NCBI GenBank assembly: GCA_027484495.1
Contig: JAIXSW010000255.1
Location: forward strand, 1 to 18,282
Direction: 5' to 3'
DNA length: 18,282 nucleotides
From: Gammaproteobacteria bacterium
GTDB lineage: Bacteria; Pseudomonadota; Gammaproteobacteria; Enterobacterales; Alteromonadaceae
A model generated the notes under the pieces. It was not told the origin of the DNA, searched no databases, and saw nothing but the letters and a program-made list of their open reading frames with translations. The position numbers and the translations under genes were made by a program. Every line of letters starts with the position of its first letter. The first letter of the stretch is position 1. Below, piece after piece: positions 8,401 to 15,731 of the stretch.

Positions 8401-9252
8401 GAGCAACAAATCACCGCTGGCTTGCAGAACAGGCTGCTGCAGGTGCAGCTGCGTGTTTTGTAATTGCCATTGATTTGCACTGAGCAGCACATCGGTTTGC
8501 AATGACTGCAGTTGCAGCAAAGGCTGTTGGTCTTGCTGCAGGGTAAAATCGGTCACATGTAGGTCTGGCAGCGCCAGTTCCAGCGGTAATTGCAGTTGCA
8601 ACAAGGCCGGCATGGGGTTATTGGCAGCGCTGTTACTCTGGTCTTTCTGCAAACTGAGCCTGCTGTTTGCCAGCGTCAGGCTCTGCAACGTCAGCCGCTG
8701 CGCTGTCAGATCCACAGCTGTTTGTACATGACCAAGCCGAATATGCTGTGCCGGCAACTGAAGCGTGCTGTCGCTGAGCTCTAACCGGCCAATGCTGACA
8801 CTCAAAGGCAGCTGCAGGCTGCTCGCTGCCGGCTCGGTGGAGCTGGTCGTCTCTGTTGACTCAGACAGCGTCTGATTGACCTGAAGTTGTGTGACCTGCA
8901 CCAGCGGCAAACACAGCTGACGTTGCCACAGGCAGCTTAAATCAATTTTCAGCGTCAGTTCGGCCACCGCAACCTGCAGATCCGGCTGCTGATACTGCAG
9001 TTGTCTGATCTGCACGCCCTGCCACAAGTCACCGCTCACCTGCTGTATCTGCAGTGTGGGTAGCAGTTGGGGCTGAAGCAGCCATAGCAACTGCAGACCA
9101 GGGCTGCTGCCAAACAACGCCAGCACCGACGACACTACTAGCAGCATGGATAAAACACTCAGTCGCAGCCAGAGCCAAACTGACTTGTTGCCGCGAACCG
9201 GTGCTGCGGTCGGCTGAGCGGACACAGATGCCTGTGGCGTTGGCTGACTCAT
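5410..9252 (-). CDS. tamB: Translocation and assembly module inner-membrane subunit TamB
   Basis: A 1280-aa AsmA-like bridge protein, close to E. coli TamB (1259 aa). TamB is anchored in the inner membrane, spans the periplasm as a long beta-taco with a hydrophobic groove, and works with TamA in outer-membrane protein assembly and anterograde phospholipid transport. One N-terminal membrane anchor lies at about residues 24-48 after a short cytoplasmic tail. The body is a long run of alternating polar/hydrophobic beta-strand sequence, strikingly rich in Leu and Gln (residues about 90-330). The C-terminal TamB/DUF490 domain (roughly the last 350 residues) includes LRKGRLTFNGPASQP, ALAYLLLGRDIG and the terminal SPRLQVKYGVGIFSQFGEF. 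The ATG overlaps the tamA stop in an ATGA, indicating translational coupling. The stop is TAG. Confidence 0.95.
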   Translation of the reverse strand: MSQPTPQASVSAQPTAAPVRGNKSVWLWLRLSVLSMLLVVSSVLALFGSSPGLQLLWLLQPQLLPTLQIQQVSGDLWQGVQIRQLQYQQPDLQVAVAELTLKIDLSCLWQRQLCLPLVQVTQLQVNQTLSESTETTSSTEPAASSLQLPLSVSIGRLELSDSTLQLPAQHIRLGHVQTAVDLTAQRLTLQSLTLANSRLSLQKDQSNSAANNPMPALLQLQLPLELALPDLHVTDFTLQQDQQPLLQLQSLQTDVLLSANQWQLQNTQLHLQQPVLQASGDLLLDRLAQQLALQLQLEASHAQLSAPVKINIDGRGGLAAWQLQLNSTSPWPLELELKTDLLSPALAFQGTLHGDALHWPWPAKVQIPVTAPADPQSATAIATKAAPPPADLTLRQLGIQFSGDLHQQQLTLSVATESPALPQAEWTLSARQHQGVVELSALQLRTLNGQADLSGTLKLNTLELTAALQLNGLQPGLYWADYPGEISGQIELAANFAANAARKWQLRANTLQLNGELRGQPLLLDGKLTLQQPRSGLLQLETPGLKLQHGPNLLQLNGALAEQLTLDATLHVADLAHSLALAEGEIDANFQLRGDLKKPDLQLSLRAQKLSYLDDYSLAELTASATLPAMGEKNSQISLNAKNGQAPGWQLQQLDWQSEGTQQQHQTHLTLDSHQLKAVLAMQAGIKDQQWRANVQEFRLQSDMGDWQLQNPWSVRLDLARQQAELGTACWLQADASICLSKTKLLSTKQGELALQLQQLPLNSLDPVLPPNLSLEGSVSGQLAVNWLKGRLSELSWQLQSTTGLLRHQLTTPLDLPWHDLRLTGGLKDFQLTGNLQAILSKDSAIAANVDIKALNSAAPTVKANLQLAPLSLTFLQPVFNEYSKFDGLLSANLRADGALANPAIYGSLAIDALQLTGQQAPLELTKANLLASFRGFAASLNSDWQTPEGRLSVTGDANWLTPDAWFSQIDVKGDKLQLQLTDAELTISPQLRLTASPHSGQISGNIDIPAGNIRFNSLPENATKVSADEIVISAQQRAGEKSNWTLSSDIRLKIGEQVRLAAFGLKTRLQGDLRVRQQGMVPTLHGQVQLKDGSFRAYGQDLKLRKGRLTFNGPASQPLLAIEAIRNPEKTEDNVIAGLRVNGLADTPLVEVFSEPSKPQANALAYLLLGRDIGSSAGDGAVTTGLIGIGIANSGQLVGAIGEAFGISDLSLDTAGSGDKSKVTVSGYLSPRLQVKYGVGIFSQFGEFTLRYRLMQQVYVEAVQGLATSVDVLYKMEFD

Positions 9253-10964
9253 AATTCCGGCCCCAGCGTGAAATGAATACGGAACCGGCCATTGGGTTCA
9301 TGGTCCATGCCGTAGGCAAGGTCCAGCCGGATCGGCCCGACCGGAGACGCCCAGCGCGCGCCAATGCCGACACTTTGTTTCCAGTCCGGTTGATCGTTCC
9401 ATGCACTGCCGTAATCAGTAAACAGCGCCAGCCACCAATCGCCTTGGACCCGATGCTGATACTCGAGGTTAACGGTCGCCAGCCGAATACCGCCTATTAG
9501 TTCCTGCTCAGCATTGAGCGGCGCTATCGTCTGATAACCATAGCCGCGTAAGCTACTGTCACCACCAGCAAAAAAGCGTAACGATGGCGGAATGTTGGCA
9601 ATTTGTTCCTGTAATATTGCGCCGGCGTCCATCCTGACCAGCCAACGTTGGTCTTCACTAAACGACCCAATCCAACCAGCCCGACCGTAGAGCCGGATAA
9701 AGTCGGTATCGGAACCCCAGCTGGTATTAGCGGCTTCGACCGACAGCAAATAATTGTCGGCATCCAGTGGCATACTGCCGCCGGTGTCCCGGTTCCGACT
9801 AAAAGCAAAGCCCGGCAGCACCAGGTTGGATGTGTCGCGTTGTGCGCCCTGCACATAATCTTCGTAGAGCCAGCGCAGTGACAGCGTCCGTTGCCATTGA
9901 TTACTCAGCAGCCAGTGGCGTTCCCCCTTGAGGTTATAACTGGTGCTGTCGGTATCAAGTAAGTCTTTGTTTTTATAGCCGAAAGATAACTGGTAATAGT
10001 CATTGGCGACATCGCGTAGCGGGAATTTATAACTCGTCTCCAGGTTTTGTTCACGCTGTGACAGTTCTAAGTCTGCATTAAGGCTGTGGCCACGGTCATT
10101 CACCCAGGGCTTGAACCAGCTGGCTTTGAGTCGCGCGCCAACGTCAGTGGCATAGCCAAGACCGGTTTCAACACTGTTTCTGACGGCGGGCTGCAGTTCA
10201 ATGGTTAACGGCAATGCGCCGTCTTTACGGTTATCGGGATCAGCGATGAGGTCCACACTGCCAAACCACAGCGTATTGGCCAGATTTTGACTGAGTTTGG
10301 CCAGCCGTTCGGCCGAATAAAAATCACCGCTTTTAAATGGTAATAACGTTTGTAGCCGGGCGTCGCGGATCTGGCCGCCGACGAATGTGATGTCGCCAAA
10401 GCGGTAGCGCGGACCACTGTGAAAATGCAGATGCATTTTGCCGCGCCGGTCGCCAGGTGTGACCTCCAGTTCAGCGCGAGTGAACTCGGCGTCAAAATAA
10501 CCTTTGCGGTGCGACAGACTGAGTAAGGCTTTTTTGTAATCTTCGTAGATGCCATGGTGCATCCGCTCGCCTTTGCGCGGTGCTTTGGCTTTTTGTAGCG
10601 CCAGAAACTCCGCATCCCGTACGGCTTCGCCATTGAGTTGTATATCTGCAACATCGATAAATACGTATTTACCGGCAGTAATTTTGGCCAGTAACACATA
10701 GTCTTGACCGTCGGATTTATCTTTAAATTCAATCAATACCTGATAGTAGCCGAGGCCACGCAGCGCTTGTTTGATTTCACGTGCCACGCGGTTTTTAAAC
10801 CGGGCTGATTTATTGATTTGGGCGGGACTAAATGCCGACAAATACAGATCAATATTCTGCCGGCGTTCGAGGGTCACGCCTGTGAATTCAATGCGATTGG
10901 CAGCCTGGGCCTTTACGCTGAAAAAAAGCGTTGGGAGACACAGACATAGTAGTAATAAATTCAA
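9249..10964 (-). CDS. tamA: Translocation and assembly module outer-membrane subunit TamA (start uncertain)
   Basis: An outer-membrane Omp85-family beta-barrel protein, partner of TamB. A signal peptide (hydrophobic LLLLCLCLPTLFF, cleavage likely after KAQA) precedes three POTRA domains. The third begins near RYRFGDITFVGG. A 16-strand barrel follows, with the Omp85 lid-lock motif (FFAGGDSSLRGYGYQ) and a family-like C-terminus (FRIHFTLGPEL). The TTG at 10964 is the first conventional start and gives 571 aa, but it has no ribosome site and leaves the signal peptide without a basic n-region. Extending to CTG at 10982 (577 aa) or ATT at 10985 (578 aa) adds PFLKP with a lysine. It also puts the start 8 or 5 nt after a strong AGGGAG. 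E. coli TamA is 577 aa. I infer that the extended start is the real one. The gene is coupled to tamB by ATGA. Confidence 0.94.
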   Translation of the reverse strand: MNLLLLCLCLPTLFFSVKAQAANRIEFTGVTLERRQNIDLYLSAFSPAQINKSARFKNRVAREIKQALRGLGYYQVLIEFKDKSDGQDYVLLAKITAGKYVFIDVADIQLNGEAVRDAEFLALQKAKAPRKGERMHHGIYEDYKKALLSLSHRKGYFDAEFTRAELEVTPGDRRGKMHLHFHSGPRYRFGDITFVGGQIRDARLQTLLPFKSGDFYSAERLAKLSQNLANTLWFGSVDLIADPDNRKDGALPLTIELQPAVRNSVETGLGYATDVGARLKASWFKPWVNDRGHSLNADLELSQREQNLETSYKFPLRDVANDYYQLSFGYKNKDLLDTDSTSYNLKGERHWLLSNQWQRTLSLRWLYEDYVQGAQRDTSNLVLPGFAFSRNRDTGGSMPLDADNYLLSVEAANTSWGSDTDFIRLYGRAGWIGSFSEDQRWLVRMDAGAILQEQIANIPPSLRFFAGGDSSLRGYGYQTIAPLNAEQELIGGIRLATVNLEYQHRVQGDWWLALFTDYGSAWNDQPDWKQSVGIGARWASPVGPIRLDLAYGMDHEPNGRFRIHFTLGPEL

Positions 10965-10990
10965 AGGCTTGAGAAAAGGCAGAATACGAA

Positions 10991-10996
10991 CTCCCT
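10991..10996 (-). promoter_or_regulatory. Shine-Dalgarno sequence that decides the tamA start
   Basis: AGGGAG on the minus strand (CTCCCT at 10991-10996) lies 5 nt before an ATT and 8 nt before a CTG, both in frame with tamA. It lies 26 nt before the TTG at 10964. No ATG or GTG in the tamA frame lies within reach, and an in-frame TGA a few codons further upstream closes the frame. Confidence 0.6.
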
Positions 10997-11014
10997 GTCG
11001 TCAGCGACCGGCTC

Positions 11015-11043
11015 AGTGTAGCGGGTTACGCATTATTTGCCTA
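11015..11043 (-). promoter_or_regulatory. Candidate promoter for tamAB
   Basis: Reading the minus strand, TAGGCA (11043-11038) and TACACT (11020-11015) are spaced by 17 bp, each matching 4 of 6 sigma-70 consensus positions. A start near 11008 would give a leader of about 23-26 nt to the extended tamA start. It would let tamAB be expressed separately from mksFEB upstream. This is a weak match, supported mainly by its position. Confidence 0.4.
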
Positions 11044-11053
11044 TTGGGCTGCG

Positions 11054-11082
11054 GCCTGGGGCCGGAAGTTCCGGCCCCAGGC
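11054..11082. terminator. Perfect 12-bp GC-rich hairpin after mksB
   Basis: GCCTGGGGCCGG (11054-11065) pairs perfectly with CCGGCCCCAGGC (11071-11082) around AAGTT. It starts 16 bp beyond the mksB stop in the direction of transcription and precedes the candidate tamA promoter. No U-run follows on the transcript. It probably terminates or protects the mksFEB mRNA and separates its expression from tamAB. Confidence 0.55.
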
Positions 11083-11098
11083 TACAATCAGGTGACAA

Positions 11099-13942
11099 TC
11101 AGGCATCAACTGGCTGATTTTCGTCCAATATGTCAGCTGCAGCAATAACTGTATCCTGACTTGGCAGTTGTTCACAGATGATCCAGTCTTTTTCGTCGAC
11201 CCAGTTTTGTGCGCCATTTTTTACGGTACGGATGGGCACAATATAGCGACAGCTGGTCTGTGGTTTGACCGAGGCAAAAATCGGCACAAAACCAAAATTC
11301 AGCGCCGTTTCAATCAGTGCCTGCTGGTTGTGTGGATCGATGTCGGCGGCTTCGTCGATATAAATCGGAATACGGTATTTTCCGCGTTCGCGCTCAGCCA
11401 GCAACTGGCGGATAAACAGCATGCCACACAATAACTTAATCGTGATGCGGGTGCCGTTGGAACCTGCTGAATCTATTTTGTCGAAGAACTCGACATCGCC
11501 GGCGCGGTTAACCACTTTAAAACGGATATCAAACAGATCGGAAAGGGTCAGACCGCCTTTTTCGCTGGCGGCCTGGATCAGATAATCTTTCGCTGAATTG
11601 ATATCGCGCTCAGCACTGGTAACACCCGGCGCTAATAAATCCAGCGTGTCGCCTTGTTGATAGGCATCCGAAGTCGCCAAAATGGTATCGATATGGCCGA
11701 CTAAGACTTTGCGGTCAACGATCTCGATTTTAAAATCCTGCAGGTTCGAGATCTGATGGCGCCAGATGCCGCGGTTAAAGCTGTTCAGCTCGCGGTGCAG
11801 TCGCTCTAAATCTGAGCGTAACCCTTTGAGCGTACTGGCCACTTCGGTCAGCGCGACACGGGCGCGCCGTTCAATCGCTTCACGTTCTTTGTCGAGGTGA
11901 TGAAAAGCACTGATCAGTTTCTGATATTTGCTTTCTTCATCGGTTTCCGCCTCAAACTTGCTGATGCCGGCATTAAAAATAAACAAATAGGTATTTTTAA
12001 TGTTGATCTCCAGCAGCTTCAGCTCCTGACAGTGTTTGTTGTAGCTGCGCAGCTCATCGGACAGATTGTCGTATTCCAGATTGATCTCAATCGGATAGGG
12101 CGTTACCCGGCCGGAATAGAAATCGAGCTGGAAGTCGATGCGATCTTTTTTCTCGTGTTCGATACGTTCCAGCTGACGTTTCAGCTGATCTTGTTTGTTG
12201 GTGATGAGATTGCGCCGGTCCGACAGGCTGCTGGCTTTTTGCTGCACTTGCGCCAGTTGTTCGTGCACAATTTCTTCTTCCTGCGTCAGCTGTTCGGATA
12301 ACAGTTGCTGCTCGTCGAGCAGCTGCGCCATTTCGCTGTAGCGGGCAAAACGTTTCAGGTCTTCTTCTGCTTGCAGCATATCCTGATACAAACGTTCTTT
12401 TTCGCGGCTTTTGCCGGTAAAATCCTGGGCGACATCTGCTTGTTGCTCTAAGGTGGCGAGCGTCAGCTGCAGCGCTTCAATCTGCTCTTTGAGTTGAATT
12501 TTACCTTCGCTACCGGCCATATCCGGCGCCGCTAAATGGCTTAAATCGATGCTGATGCCGGCCAGATGCAGTTTGCCGCCTTTGAAGGCGTCGGCAATAA
12601 GGCCGAGCTGCTCGGCAAACGCATCGTCGTCGCTAATCACCACATCGCCGCCGCTGGCCGTTGATAACGACAGCACATCCGGGTTCAGTAACTTGGTCAG
12701 CTGCTGTACTTCACCGAGTGACAAATCTTCGCGCAGCCGGGAATACAGGTTGTATTCGAGGTTTTTCAGCTGCAGTTTCAGACTTTTCAGTTGTTTCTGC
12801 GTCTGCTGTTGCTGGTGCGCCAGCGTCGCCGGATTTAAGTTAGCAGCGCCTTGCAGGCTATGACTTAAGCTCTCGTATTGGGCGCGGATATTGGCCAGAT
12901 TCGACTGCAGCGTCGGCAAGTTGGTCAGGCCAAAACGCTGTGCTAACGCATCATGTTCGTCAAACCAGGTTTTCAGGCCCAGTTGTTTGCTAGATAACTC
13001 TTTGATTTGGCCGACATAAAGCCGCTGCTTGTCTTCCAGCTGATGTTTTTCCTGACTGAGCGCTTCCAGTTGCGAGCCGAGTTCCTGCTGTTGCTCGTCC
13101 AGGTAACTCTGAAATTCAATCAGGGCTTTATCCAGTTTTGGTGCATAGGCGGCGAGGCGACCTTTCAGTACTGCGCGGTTGTCGAGCAGATTTTCTAAGG
13201 CTTCAACCGCTTCTTGTTGATTTTCCAGTGCTTTGAGTTCGCGCCGGTCGCGGTTCACCTTTTCGAATGCATTGTGCCAGACCGTATAAAAATCGACTTT
13301 CGGGTCGCTTAAATGGCGGGCAAACACCGGCAATAACAGGCGTTTGACGTCCTGCGCCGTCAGACGGTGCAGGTTCAGAATGCGGCGGAAAATGTCTTTA
13401 TACACCGGCGCATCGCTAACGTTGGTCAGCGGGATCATCCGCAAATTGATTTTGCTGTCGTATGGTGTGGCACCGCCGGTCAGCATCGCGTTTAATTCCG
13501 ACGGCTTTAATTCCAGTGGCTCAAAGCCTAAGTTACGCAGGTGATGATCGAGTTTGTTGTAGCGGATGATGCTGTTTTCGCTGACATAATGTGCCAGGTC
13601 GAGTTTGCCGCGATAACAGAAATACTGGAACTGGTAGCCGGCAATTTTGCCAAGACCAGCCACACCAATTACTACCGGGCCTTCCGGCAGATTGGCTTCG
13701 AGCAGGATATAACTCTGATCGGTACCGAAATAAAACTTACGGGTTTCGTCCAGATCGTGGCCGTCCCATTCGGTCAGCCGTAAATCGTTAATCAACGGAA
13801 ACTGCAGCGCATTGATCACCGAGCTCTTACCGGTGTTATTTGGCGCACAAATCGATGCGGCGTCATCCAGCGGAATGACACATTTGGCATAGCCGGCGGT
13901 GTTTAACAGGGCCAGTTTGGTTAAGCCATATAACTCAGACAT
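11099..13942 (-). CDS. mksB: MukB-like SMC ATPase of a MksBEF condensin
   Basis: The 947-aa ATPase and DNA-loading arm of an Mks (MukBEF-like SMC) complex. It is far shorter than E. coli MukB (1486 aa) and in the MksB/JetC size range. The Walker A loop is APNNTGKSS (Lys39, Ser40). A helical arm runs from about 225 to 400, a small globular hinge-like region from about 405 to 480, and a second helical arm from about 480 to 790. The head is completed by a degenerate signature region (GSNGTRITIKLLCG, 827-840) and Walker B (IPIYIDEAADID, Asp863-Glu864). ATP sites look intact. The ATG sits in an 8-bp overlap with the end of mksE and the stop is TGA. The role is chromosome compaction and loop extrusion by family analogy. 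A Wadjet JetC is the main alternative, but no JetD/MksG gene follows. Confidence 0.9.
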   Translation of the reverse strand: MSELYGLTKLALLNTAGYAKCVIPLDDAASICAPNNTGKSSVINALQFPLINDLRLTEWDGHDLDETRKFYFGTDQSYILLEANLPEGPVVIGVAGLGKIAGYQFQYFCYRGKLDLAHYVSENSIIRYNKLDHHLRNLGFEPLELKPSELNAMLTGGATPYDSKINLRMIPLTNVSDAPVYKDIFRRILNLHRLTAQDVKRLLLPVFARHLSDPKVDFYTVWHNAFEKVNRDRRELKALENQQEAVEALENLLDNRAVLKGRLAAYAPKLDKALIEFQSYLDEQQQELGSQLEALSQEKHQLEDKQRLYVGQIKELSSKQLGLKTWFDEHDALAQRFGLTNLPTLQSNLANIRAQYESLSHSLQGAANLNPATLAHQQQQTQKQLKSLKLQLKNLEYNLYSRLREDLSLGEVQQLTKLLNPDVLSLSTASGGDVVISDDDAFAEQLGLIADAFKGGKLHLAGISIDLSHLAAPDMAGSEGKIQLKEQIEALQLTLATLEQQADVAQDFTGKSREKERLYQDMLQAEEDLKRFARYSEMAQLLDEQQLLSEQLTQEEEIVHEQLAQVQQKASSLSDRRNLITNKQDQLKRQLERIEHEKKDRIDFQLDFYSGRVTPYPIEINLEYDNLSDELRSYNKHCQELKLLEINIKNTYLFIFNAGISKFEAETDEESKYQKLISAFHHLDKEREAIERRARVALTEVASTLKGLRSDLERLHRELNSFNRGIWRHQISNLQDFKIEIVDRKVLVGHIDTILATSDAYQQGDTLDLLAPGVTSAERDINSAKDYLIQAASEKGGLTLSDLFDIRFKVVNRAGDVEFFDKIDSAGSNGTRITIKLLCGMLFIRQLLAERERGKYRIPIYIDEAADIDPHNQQALIETALNFGFVPIFASVKPQTSCRYIVPIRTVKNGAQNWVDEKDWIICEQLPSQDTVIAAADILDENQPVDA

Positions 13943-14486
13943 TGGTGTGGCCCTCTTCTTCGGCTAATGAATCGACGGCAACTAATGCATCGAGATAACG
14001 GTATAACGGTGGCAACAACTTAAAATTGTCGCCCTGCGTTTTGGCAAAACCATACCGCAGCATCCGGTTGCCGACTTCACGTTTTAAATCGGTGGCGGAG
14101 TAAATTTCCAGCTGTTCGAACAGGTGATATTGCTGCTGTAAAATGCTGGATAAAATCTCGTGATTAATTTCGGTTTCGAATAGCGCGCGCAATGGGTCCT
14201 GACCCTGATCGGCAAAAAACTCGACCAAAGCGTAAGTCGTCAGCGCAAACAACCGCGAAATCTTACCCATATTGACCGTCGCGTCGTCGACATCAAAATA
14301 GAAAAAACCACGGCTGTCGCGTTTCAGTTGATTGCCAAGTGCAGCAAACAGCGCGCTGTAGGCGTCTTCATTCGCGTCAAGTTCAGTCCAGAGCGCAAAG
14401 TCCTGTTCACTGATGTGATAACCGGTGGTCAGGCGTTTAGAGATGTCTGCCAGATTTGGCAATTTTTCGAGATCAATCTGCATCAT
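13935..14486 (-). CDS. mksE: MksE, winged-helix subunit of the MksBEF condensin
   Basis: A 183-aa soluble protein placed between the kleisin and SMC genes, exactly where MukE/MksE/JetB subunits occur. The family forms dimers of tandem winged-helix domains that bind the kleisin and DNA. Visible features are an acidic N-terminal segment, FFYFDVDDATVNMGKISRLFALTTYALVEFF in the middle, and a C-terminal winged-helix-like stretch (EVGNRMLRYGFAKTQGDNFKLLPPLYRYLD). It is shorter than E. coli MukE (about 225-234 aa). Two tandem ATGs follow directly after the mksF stop (TAA at 14489-14487). AGGA lies 5 nt before the first and 8 nt before the second, so either may be used. The end overlaps mksB by 8 bp, consistent with coupled production of complex subunits. 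Assignment rests on context plus sequence character. Confidence 0.82.
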   Translation of the reverse strand: MMQIDLEKLPNLADISKRLTTGYHISEQDFALWTELDANEDAYSALFAALGNQLKRDSRGFFYFDVDDATVNMGKISRLFALTTYALVEFFADQGQDPLRALFETEINHEILSSILQQQYHLFEQLEIYSATDLKREVGNRMLRYGFAKTQGDNFKLLPPLYRYLDALVAVDSLAEEEGHTNV

Positions 14487-15731
14487 TTATGTCCTGTCGC
14501 TGTGGCGGGTGACAAAAGGATGGAGGCGCAGCCGGAAGCCATTGACTTCCATTTCACTGACGTCGTCCTGATGTTCCAGTTTTAACGCCGGAGCGCGACT
14601 GAGTTCCTGATATAAAAATAATAATTCGTCGACCGGCAGTTGCGGGTAGCTATGCGCCAGCCATTTGGATAAATCGGTATTGGATTTTTGCGTGCGCGCT
14701 GATTTCAATACGTCCTGCAGATCCGGTACGCGGATATTGGCACCGGGCTGACTGTCGACGGCATCCGGCAACTGATAGTTGTCGTCCTGGTAGTCGACCA
14801 GTTCGGCCATATAGCTGGTGATTTGGTTGGCGCTGCCAAGGCTGAATTTCTGGTGATCCGAGCTGAATTTAGCCGCAAGCTGTTCCATCGTTGGCTCAAA
14901 GCCCTGTTTGCGCAAAGTCGCGAGGACCAGACTGGCATTTCGCGAGATCAAAGTGTTTTTGCGCAGTTCTTCGCGCAGCGGCATCAACACATCAGTGCTA
15001 CGGGTCAGCGATTCACGGCCAATCTGGTTCATGTCGAGCAAACGTGTGCGCAGCTGCACCAGCGGCTCTTTGTCACCGGACATAAAGCCAGTGTCTTCAA
15101 TAAACTGCACTAAATCAGACAGACAATGTTCCAGCGTTTCAATACTGTGCTGAAACGGGCCATTGATGTCGATCATCTGCAGCACCGGCTCGATATATTC
15201 ATCAAAAGCTTCCATCACGGCGGCGTAACGGCGTGCCAGTGACATATTGCTGTCATCGGCTTTGGCTTTATCGACCAGATGTAAAATGGCACTTTCATTT
15301 TTGCGAAAATGTTTGACCACTTCACGCACCCGTTCGTCCATCAGCCGGACAAACCGGCGCATCTCGTGCACATCTTTTTGCCGGACCGCACCATCGAGGC
15401 GGGCGCGCAGCCGGTCCAGTTCGTCGATGCGGCTTTGGATATCACCGACAGTGCCGAGATTGTGTTCCTGGGTCAGAAACTGAATAAACTCCAGTACCGA
15501 GCGGTTCAGTTCCAGTTGGCTGGATTTGGCCTGTGGGATCAGAATGTCCTGTGCCAGCAGCTTTTGTGCTTCGCGGAAGACCTGTTCGCTGGACAATTGC
15601 GGAAAATAGCGACTGAATAACGCCTGCACGTCCTGAAAACTAAAGCTGTAGAGCTGACTGCGGTTGGCCAGCGCTTCGAGTACCGGCCAGTCGTCATCCA
15701 GGCATTTCAGTATTTTTTTGGCTGATAACAT
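14487..15731 (-). CDS. mksF: MksF, kleisin subunit of the MksBEF condensin
   Basis: A 414-aa MukF-like kleisin, the first gene of the mksFEB operon. The family bridges the SMC heads and recruits MksE. Residues about 1-95 look like an N-terminal winged helix. A long charged helical bundle follows (roughly 95-260, including IDELDRLRARLDGAVRQKD and RLMDERVREVVKHFRKNE), and a C-terminal winged-helix region ends near NGFRLRLHPFVTRH. Length is close to E. coli MukF (440 aa). The ATG at 15731 is the only reasonable start: a TGA lies just upstream in frame, and no strong Shine-Dalgarno sequence is visible. The next gene begins at the base after its stop codon. The gene is divergent from nhaD across 140 bp. 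JetA of Wadjet is the alternative family label. Confidence 0.83.
   Translation of the reverse strand: MLSAKKILKCLDDDWPVLEALANRSQLYSFSFQDVQALFSRYFPQLSSEQVFREAQKLLAQDILIPQAKSSQLELNRSVLEFIQFLTQEHNLGTVGDIQSRIDELDRLRARLDGAVRQKDVHEMRRFVRLMDERVREVVKHFRKNESAILHLVDKAKADDSNMSLARRYAAVMEAFDEYIEPVLQMIDINGPFQHSIETLEHCLSDLVQFIEDTGFMSGDKEPLVQLRTRLLDMNQIGRESLTRSTDVLMPLREELRKNTLISRNASLVLATLRKQGFEPTMEQLAAKFSSDHQKFSLGSANQITSYMAELVDYQDDNYQLPDAVDSQPGANIRVPDLQDVLKSARTQKSNTDLSKWLAHSYPQLPVDELLFLYQELSRAPALKLEHQDDVSEMEVNGFRLRLHPFVTRHSDRT

Noticed and set aside
8600..8780. CRISPR-like or tandem DNA repeats in the CAG/CTG-rich part of tamB
   Set aside because: The similarity comes from Leu/Gln codon bias; there is no fixed repeat unit or regular spacer length.
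11897..12301. A 134-aa hydrophobic plus-strand reading frame inside mksB
   Set aside because: It lies antisense to the coiled-coil part of mksB. The Leu/Phe-rich translation is what antisense reading of Glu/Lys/Gln-rich coiled coil produces, and it has no ribosome site.
11099..15731. A Wadjet plasmid-defence system
   Set aside because: No JetD/MksG nuclease gene is present on either side, and the neighbourhood is core metabolism and envelope genes rather than a defence island.
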